From Pempheris klunzingeri (lineage: Eukaryota; Chordata; Actinopteri; Acropomatiformes; Pempheridae): DNA of 64,000 nt. The translations under genes and the position numbers were made by a program. The stretch's first letter is position 1. Each line of letters begins with the position of its first letter. The notes beneath the pieces were generated by a model. The model was not told the origin of the DNA. It did not search any database and was given only the letters and a program-made list of their open reading frames with translations. The stretch is taken from positions 6,772,501-6,836,500 of the forward strand of contig NC_092016.1 in NCBI RefSeq assembly GCF_042242105.1. The letters are read 5' to 3'. Below are positions 56,924 through 64,000 of the stretch, piece by piece.

Positions 56924-56933
56924 CTATTTATAG
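56924..56933 (-). promoter_or_regulatory. asb15: MEF2/TATA-type site with adjacent E-box, upstream of asb15
   Basis: CTATTTATAG followed within five bases by CACCTG (56938-56943). On the minus strand TATAAATA lies about 30 bases before the start of the candidate leader exon. The MEF2 plus E-box pairing is typical of muscle promoters, in line with the known muscle expression of ASB15. Confidence 0.45.
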
Positions 56934-56943
56934 GTGTCACCTG

Positions 56944-58111
56944 CTCCAGTGTATTTAACATGCAGGCTTTTCCACAGCACCTAATGGAGTGTAATGTCAC
57001 TCTGCACACATTTTCAACAGCTAATGACAAACAATAATGAGCCGGCCCGCTGTATGAATATTTATGGTGTCATTATGATTCATCAACAGTGACAACATTT
57101 TAACTACTGAGGAGATCCGTCCGCCGTGTGCCCAAACGCTGTTAGACAACAAATCAATGAGAACCCGTTGAGGTAATGAAGAGGCTTGAAGTGAAACGAC
57201 TGATGGCTTTTTAACCTTTTCTCCATCTGCTGCAGATTTTACAGTTCTGAACTTTCACCTCTTTGCTCTTTATAAACATGTTGATGGTCAAACGGAGACT
57301 TTACTGTTAGCTCGATAGCAGCTTCACTAATGCTCAGTAACACAGGAATTCATTTGGGGAATTGTAAGTGGTTTTCCTTTCCTTCAAAAACTGAAAGACA
57401 TCCCGTACATCTGACAGTTAAAACTGCTGCAGGAAAAGTTGTGTATACTGTCTATACTGTTCTATTTTTTTTATTGGTGACAAATAACATTACAATTGTT
57501 CATGTTAGCGAAGGAACGTGCCACCCTGTGAAACAGTGTTGCTCACTGATGTGTTTTTAATGGGTTTTGGACAACATTGGAGCTTTATGTCACAGAGAAA
57601 TATGTTATTTTAAGCTTTGGCTACACACAATACTTGTTAGTGAGATTATTCCACTGTTGGTTCTGGTCTGCAAAATAAGGAAAATATAGAATATCACCAT
57701 TTCCTAATTTCTTGCATTCGTTGTTATTTCGTAACAACTGCAAAAATTGTGAATTAATTACATTTTGATGGTGGTGCTACATTAAATGGTCAGCGGTGCA
57801 CCAAAATCATTACAATTTCATCTTGTGGGGACCATGAATATGAACAGTAAATTTCATTAAGGTGTGTTGTTGGGACATCTTGCAGACAGATGGATCAACA
57901 CCATCAACGGGCCTTTAAAGGGTCAAAATGTGACACAATGTGAAAAACCAATAATGGGTATGCAATTTGGAATATTTTTGAAATATGTGTAAAGTGCGTT
58001 TGACTTGCAGTAAACGGGCCTAAATGTGATATGTGCAATCAAATATTTCCTTAGAAACAGACTACTCACAATCTATGATTAAAAAGTACTTTAAAAATAA
58101 TAATATCAAAC
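56944..58111. other. Spacer between the two asb15 genes
   Basis: Covers asb15 distal promoter DNA and the region beyond the 3' end of the second copy. A family A fragment is at 57750-57930 ('gatggtggtgctacattaaa', 'atcttgtggggaccatgaat'). Minus-strand AATAAA at 58112-58117 is a possible polyadenylation signal for the second copy. No gene. Confidence 0.5.
57750..57930 (+). repeat. Repeat family A fragment
   Basis: Degraded module: 'tggtggtgctacattaaatg', 'aaaatcattacaatttcatc', 'ttgtggggaccatgaatatg'. Confidence 0.45.
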
Positions 58112-58219
58112 TTTATTTATGCAGTGCTGTGCTCATTAAAGCCAGACATTACAAAGAATAAAAAATAGTTACATCCTTCCTGAACAAGCAGGACTCTTGC
58201 AGAGAAAATGTGCACATCT

Positions 58220-61200
58220 TTACATGATGCGTTCGGTGTCCTGGCTGTACAGGTTGAGCTCCTGGTACAGTATGAAGTTCTTCAGTCTCGGAGGGAAAAT
58301 ATGTGAGTTCATGATTTCAGGGTTTTTGAGTCTCTTCAGGGTCAGACACCTCCTGATCTCCAGCCTGCAGAGGTGCCTGAGAGAGCGAGGACTACCTGGA
58401 GAGCAAGGTTCACAGAATAATTTCCTTTTAATCATTCATACTTTAATAAAATACAGAAAAGAGAGAATTTGATGTAATAATATAGAAGAAAGATGTGAGG
58501 AAAAAATTACAGGACAGAGACAAGACTAAAGTGCTTACAGTGCTGCTAGCGCCCCCTAGAGGCACAGTGCGACAAAAACTGTTGGACAGATCAGACAAGA
58601 TAATGGTGATCTATACTTAGAGTTTTCAGCAGCAGTGCAGCTGAATTATATATTTGTCTCATGGGTGGCATCAGATGACAGACCAGAGATTCATTAAAAT
58701 CTAAAGTATTCATCATCTGGAGAGCAGGAATGTGATCAGGGCATTTAATGAAAAACTGACAAGTAGATTTTAATATCTGTATTGGAGAATCAACCAAGCA
58801 GTCAGAGATGAACCTGCAGCTCCCCTCAGTTTTGTGGAGTTTTACAACGTGTTTCAGCTCATTGTGAAGCTGTTCAGCCCACAGCTTTACTGTCTTGGTT
58901 CACTTTTACACATCGCTCTCACAGCTCATGTTTGACGGCAACAGGCAGCTGTTTTTAGTGAAAAAGCTCTAAAAACCCACTGTACACTGCCTGCTCAGCA
59001 CCAAACAGCAGATAGACACAGCTGGAGACTAGCTGGCGAACACAGTGGAGCATTTATCAGCTAAAGAGTCAGATATTTCCAGAAACAGAGCTAAAAGTGA
59101 GCAAATATCGGACCAGGAACATGACTGCTAAATGTGTAGCTAAAACTGGATCAAAGATAAAAGGTAAACCAACACACCAATATCAGCAATGCCAAGCAAA
59201 ACAAAATACAATGACAAATCTTGCCTCACAATCAAGTTGACTCTCCAAACAGTTGCCTTATTTTGTAAACAGATGGCCTTTGCGTGAGATGTAACAGCTT
59301 TGCCTGTTTTCCCTAAAGGTTATTTTTATCAGTATTCCACTGAAGTGCCATCATTTCTTTCAATGTTAGCGGAGGCGGCCCTTATCTCAGGTGGGACGGT
59401 GCAGCTGAGTATTAAATCGGTTGCCTCCAGCCTGAACATGGCCATAAAATCATGGATAAACTCACTGAGGATGTCACATATTTCGGGCCACTCTTTCTGT
59501 TTCTCCAGGATGAGTCTGAGTTTGGAGCAGATGTGGACGTGGCTGATGTAGTCCAGCAGGATCCGAACCACACTCCCCGACAGATGCACGACGCAGCAGA
59601 GGCTCATGAACTCGCAGAACTGGACAGAGGACGTTCAGAAGGTCAGTAATGTTTTCATGTAAAAGTAAACTAATGCATAACTTTTTAAAAAAGAAAAATG
59701 TAAACTTTCAACTTAAAATGCACAATGCCTTGTTTTTCAGGAGTGCTCCCATTATGTTATGATGGATTTAACACCTGGTCTTTTACTTACTTGATACTTT
59801 GAAGTTGTTTTCTCTTTATGTTTGTCTTAAATAATTTGACAGTGTCTTTAATTATGGTGCATGTAGTTTAAAACTGAACTGACATCAACTTCTGCAAAGC
59901 TAGGCTAACTGCTGCTGGCTGTACCCTCACCCTATTTAATAGATTAATATCAGGGTGATATTAACCTTCTCATTAAACTCCCCGCTAACCTGACTGCTAA
60001 CCTCACTGCTCTCTCTCAAATCCAGCTTCAATGCAAAGTAAACTCTCCACAAGAAAGCATCTGAGTGCATTTAACTTTTTCTTTAAGGAAAACAGCTGTT
60101 ACTCACTGGAATTTTCCCCTCCCCCTCATCCGCAGCATTAAACGTGTTGTCATGGTGACACTGAAAGCATCTCTCCACCTTGAAGCCATTGTTAAGCAGC
60201 AGCCTCATCATGACTTCGTCCTTCAGGCAGTACTGCAGGGCCGTGGGAAACACTGTGTCGCTCACCACCGTGAAGTAACAGTTCACATCTGCTTTGGCCG
60301 CCAGCAGCATCTTCACAATCTCGTAGCGTCCCGACCTGACCGCCACCAAGAGGCAGCTCAGTGGGTCTAGGTCCGTCTTCGCCCCGGCCGCCAGGAGGAT
60401 TTTGGTGCAGTCCACATCCCCGTTAGAGACAGCAAAGTACAGGGCGCTCCTCCTCATGTCTCTGTAGTTTTCAGAGTTTCTGGTGTTCATGCGGAAGTTG
60501 ACGTCAAAGCCGTAGGCCAACAGGAGCTTCAGGCAGTGGTTCTGGCCTCCCTCAGCCGCAGAGTGGACCGGGCTCTGACCTGCCTCCTTGATGGCCTTCT
60601 TGGTGGTTAGTGGTATCAGCATCTTCAGAGCACTATGGGAAAATAAAGCAAGGGTCCGATCAATTAATAAGAACCAAGAGTTCAAAAAGACTCTGAGTGT
60701 TAAGGCCAAGTCACACCAGAGCTTAAAATGGTGAAATTTTACTTCAAAATCAACGGATTTGCTCTTGGGGTAAAGTAATTTTGCGTGAATTATTCACATT
60801 GGGTTAATTTTGGTGAATTTGCTCTGCTGACCAAGGTGTCTTGATCTTGGAGGAAACAGAGAGCTGGAGAGTGTGGATGAATTTCGCTTTCTGGTGTGAC
60901 TGGGCCATGAAGCCCCACTGGTGTCCCCCTACAAGCTGTGGAGTTCATTATAACCCACACTGGGCTCACTCGTAGTGTCCAGCATATGCTGCCTTGTGGA
61001 TGGGCAGGTGTCCAGTGACGCTGGGCAGGTTGGGGTTGGCTCCGTTGTCCAGCAGCAGCTGAATGCAGGCAGTGTTTCCTGATCCAGTTGCATCCAGCAG
61101 GACACTTTCCCCATTATAGGCCTGAGAGTTCACCCTGCTACCTAAACAGGAAGACAGGGAGGTAACAAGAGGAGATTTGACCTTTACATAAAAACTGAGA

Positions 61201-64000
61201 CAGGTGTGAAAATTGATAAAAAAAAAAATTAGTCAGTCACTAGTCAGAGCTATATTTTCCTTCTTGTCATTCTGTCATTGTTGTGAGTTAACTGTCCTTC
61301 CTCAGTCTCCAATTTTTTTTGTTTTGTTTTATCTTCAGACTGACCACAGTTCAGCAGAATCTCAGTGATGTGGAAGTGTCCGTGCTCTGCAGCCACAGCC
61401 AGTGGCGTCGCTCCCGCCACATCCTTGACGTTTACCCTGCCACCGTTCCTCAGCAGAAGTATCAGGATGTCCATGTTGCCGACCTTGGCCGCCTCATGCA
61501 TCGCCGTCCATTTCTTTCGGCATATCTGCTCCACCCAGGCACCTTGAGCGACCAGTGTGTATGTCATCTCATAAGAGCCGGTCCTCACCGCTGCAAGGTA
61601 AGGGAAACGTATGACAAACCACCAAAGAGAAATATTTTGCCTTCTCTCCTTGGGGCATGAAGTGTCTCTCCTGTCTGTCTCTACAAGCCTCACTTCAATA
61701 GTCACATCAGCCACATGTTGTTTCATACCAAATGTCCAAACATTACTGAAATATTATTTTAGGCAAATGGCATATTTATCAGTCTAGTAATGTAGAATAC
61801 CTTTGTATTCAGTGTTATTCTAATGTAAGAAAAGTTTTATATGGTACCTTGTAATAAACTTAAAATCAAACTAAAATGTATTTGAAAAGGAACAGAACAA
61901 AACTACAGCCATGTTATGACACTTCATCATGGTAATCCACCAAAGTTAGCACCACCAAAGTTAGTAGGATTCAACTTCTGAGTTAGGCGTATTAGCATGC
62001 TAACATTTGCTTATTATCACTAAATAGCTAGTGCAGCTCAGGTAGATGGGAATGTCATTTGTTGAGCAGGTATTTGGTCATAAAAAGTATTAAAGTATTA
62101 GACAAATAGAAGTGTTGACCCGATGATGGCACTAAGGGAAAAGTCATTATAATTCATCTCGGGGGAACAAACCTCTCTAACATAACTCTCTGACATATAA
62201 TAAATGCAGGTTGTTCAGTTTATGCAACAAAACTTTGCTTGCTCCACGGCTTAAAGCTGAGCTTACCAATATTAACAATGAGGCTGTGCAATGGAAAAGT
62301 TGTCTCTTGTATTCGTAAACACAAATTTATCACCAACTGCAGCTCTTAGGAGTTTTTCTTTGGTTTTCGGATACATTTTTAAATTAGTTTATGTTAACAT
62401 GACTCTTACTCTGGTGCCACCCTCAGGACAAACTTGACAAATCTAACCGAGTAGTGGCAAAGATGGTTGAATAACTATGATGTCTCTCCATTATTCATCC
62501 ATCTATTTTAGGGGGTGTAATGATCATTAGGGCCTCATGGGACCATTAGTCTTGTTAATGACGACCTCCTCACTCTACAGTGTTACCAAGGAGTAGCGGT
62601 GACTCATTTTTGCTGTTGGTGTTGTGAGGTGAGGCTCCATGCTCCAGCAGGCTCTTCACATTCTGCACCAGTCCGGCTTTTACAGCCAGTGTCAGTGGCG
62701 TTTCTCCTCCCACGCCGGTCCTCTCCTCCAGGCTGAGCCCCTGAGCTGCCATTGTCACAAACACAACACATGTACATTTCTGGAGTTCATATCTGCCAGT
62801 CGTGCTAACCTGACAGGTGAGCTGGTAAGCCGGACACCTCGGTGCTGGCTGACCTCCAGGCTGAATGAGCAGGGAGCAGCCTCACAAGTTATTTTAGACC
62901 AAGAGGACTGCTGACACCAGCTGTCATCAGCTGGAAGGCAGCATTGTTTCTCAGTGAAGTATTCTGTAGATTAATATTATTTCAGGCAGCCATTAATCTG
63001 ATGATGCCAACAGTCCTGTTGCCTTCCTTGCATTTAACCTGATGTGACCTGATGCTTCATCTTCACTTGTCATCTGTATTTATTTATTGGTGTCACCTCC
63101 ACCGTTAAATTGGAGGTTACATTTTCACCACAGTCTGCCTGTTGGTGTTTTGCTTAGCATCTGATGAGCTCAGCTGTGGTTTAGAACAGTTTTGGCTAAA
63201 CAGAAATGTTCAGGGGTTTAAAATGCATCTGTGAGCTAAATATGACCAATGAACTGCAGCTAAAATGGATGTATGATGAAGTTACCTTATAAGGTCTGCT
63301 CCATACAGACGGCTCAGAGGAAAATCACTATATCACAATAATGATGTACCTTCATTATACTCAGAAAATGGTAATCAAAGCTGCACTTTTTTGGTCACAT
63401 GATCCATCTGTAAGGTGAAAATGCCCCAAGTACTTCTGCACCAATAGAAATGATAGCAAACATACATCTCTACAACGTTCAATGGCACATTTAAGATATG
63501 GTTCAGTCACAGTGTTTCCAGTGGCAGCTGTCCACAGTTTTCAGATAAAAAGCTTTAATAAAATGACATGCTCTACAAGCAATATCACTTAAAGAAAATT
63601 GATTACCGCTTCCAGATTTCTGATTTTCCAGTTGAGCCGACCATATCACTAACTGAAGAATTCATGAATATTTCTGACACAACATACAGAGTATGTTTTA
63701 TTTACAGTAGCTTCCCTAATTAACAACAATAAATGTTTATCAGTCTATACCTTTTGAAATAGAATATTTTGCACCAACACTAATAACTCCTTACATGTAG
63801 TGCAGCATTGTTATCATGGAGAATATTACAGAATTAAGAGAGATTAATAAAATGTCCTCCTACTGGACTCACATCTTAAGACAGTCTCCAGAACCTCCAG
63901 GACCGGCTGGGATGCGGCTCGATGGAGGGGAAGCCAGCCGCGGCTGTCCGACTCCCTGAAGGCGAAGGTATGCCTCAGCATCTGCCTCAGCACTGAGACC
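58220..64000 (-). CDS. Second asb15-like gene, tandem paralogue, 5' end outside window
   Basis: Same exon plan as the gene at 50730-56205. Exons seen in transcript order: 63873 to at least 64000 (partial), 62587-62745, 61345-61590, 60970-61141, 60107-60632, 59466-59619, 58220-58395. Lengths 159, 246, 172 and 154 are identical to the neighbour, 526 compares with 544, and the last exon is 176 against 164; all phases agree and all introns are GT-AG. Ankyrin motifs: [80 protein letters not shown]. The SOCS box reads SLRHLCRLEIRR, with the usual BC-box Cys, and ends LNLYSQDTERIM. Probable role: substrate adaptor of a cullin-5/elongin ligase. The first two exons and promoter lie beyond the right edge. 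I call it asb15-like; without a tree I cannot say which copy is the orthologue in nomenclature terms. Confidence 0.9.
58396..59465 (-). other. Last intron of the second asb15-like gene
   Basis: Contains repeat pieces: family A-like at about 58560-58800 ('attcatcatctggagagcag') and the copy at 58840-59120. No exon. Confidence 0.5.
58840..59120. repeat. Interspersed repeat, related copy at 48480-48960
   Basis: Ordered matches to the other copy: 'cccactgtacactgcctgct', 'aaacagcagatagacacagc', 'gaacacagtggagcatttat'. Confidence 0.55.
60704..60906. repeat. MITE-like element with inverted ends
   Basis: The left end ggccaagtcacaccaga (60704-60720) matches the reverse complement of the right end tctggtgtgactgggcc (60890-60906) at 16 of 17 bases. 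About 200 bases, non-coding, within the intron between the 172-base and 526-base exons of the second asb15-like gene. No convincing target duplication. Confidence 0.6.
61591..62586 (-). other. Intron of the second asb15-like gene with family A repeat
   Basis: About 61950-62200 has 'gtattagcatgctaacattt', 'gatgggaatgtcatttgttg', 'aggtatttggtcataaaaag' and 'gatgatggcactaagggaaa', a clear family A copy in plus orientation. The remainder is unremarkable. Confidence 0.55.
61950..62200 (+). repeat. Repeat family A
   Basis: One of the best-preserved copies of the GCTAACAT-type repeat in the window; ordered modules as at 5985-6650. Confidence 0.6.
62746..63872 (-). other. Intron of the second asb15-like gene
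   Basis: Between donor gtgagt (after TTAAGAT) and acceptor atggcag on the minus strand. No exon or clear repeat recognised. Confidence 0.5.

Noticed and set aside
60929-61114. 61-codon minus-strand frame (MGKVSCWMQL...)
   Set aside because: Shadow frame of the 172-base ankyrin exon; the correct frame reads GTAGC AGG GTG AAC and gives SRVNSQAYNG.

Overview
The window is vertebrate nuclear DNA: long GT-AG introns, AT-rich intergenic DNA, CA microsatellites and many degraded interspersed repeats of kinds common in ray-finned fish. The repeat mix and the gene set (wasl, lmod2, asb15) point to a teleost, probably a percomorph; this is inference from pattern, and no species can be named.

Layout. 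1-8159 is intergenic with repeat fragments. 8789-31460 (+) holds a complete 11-exon wasl (N-WASP) gene predicted at 552 residues, preceded by a GC-richer promoter/5' leader and followed by a 3' UTR of about 1.4 kb. 33577-40232 is a full-length BEL/Pao-type LTR retrotransposon (+) with a single 1909-residue gag-pol ORF, LTRs differing by one base of a T-run, and a 5-bp target duplication. 42708-46669 (-) is a complete three-exon leiomodin-2 gene (503 residues). 50730-56205 (-) is a complete nine-exon asb15 gene (570 residues). 58220 to the right edge (-) is a second asb15 paralogue in tandem, cut off at its 5' end. wasl and lmod2 are convergent and asb15 lies behind lmod2 on the same strand, the arrangement I recall for the human ASB15-LMOD2-WASL region of chromosome 7.

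Functionally the locus is about actin and muscle. N-WASP activates Arp2/3-dependent branching, leiomodin-2 nucleates and elongates thin filaments in striated muscle, and ASB15 proteins are muscle-expressed ankyrin/SOCS-box substrate adaptors of cullin-5 ubiquitin ligases. The three are independent transcription units; they share a conserved neighbourhood, not an operon.

Points most worth a second look: the near-pristine BEL/Pao insertion; the asb15 tandem pair, in which the lmod2-proximal copy has Ser in place of the usual BC-box Cys and shares an unusually conserved exon-7 block with its neighbour; a candidate TATA/MEF2 promoter with a leader exon for asb15; a large foldback element in the last wasl intron; and a run of eight His in the N-WASP proline-rich region. 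I found no CRISPR, operon, RNA gene or new system; most of the remaining sequence is ordinary intron and repeat. All gene models were built by eye from splice signals, reading-frame continuity and remembered family sequences, and no database search was run.
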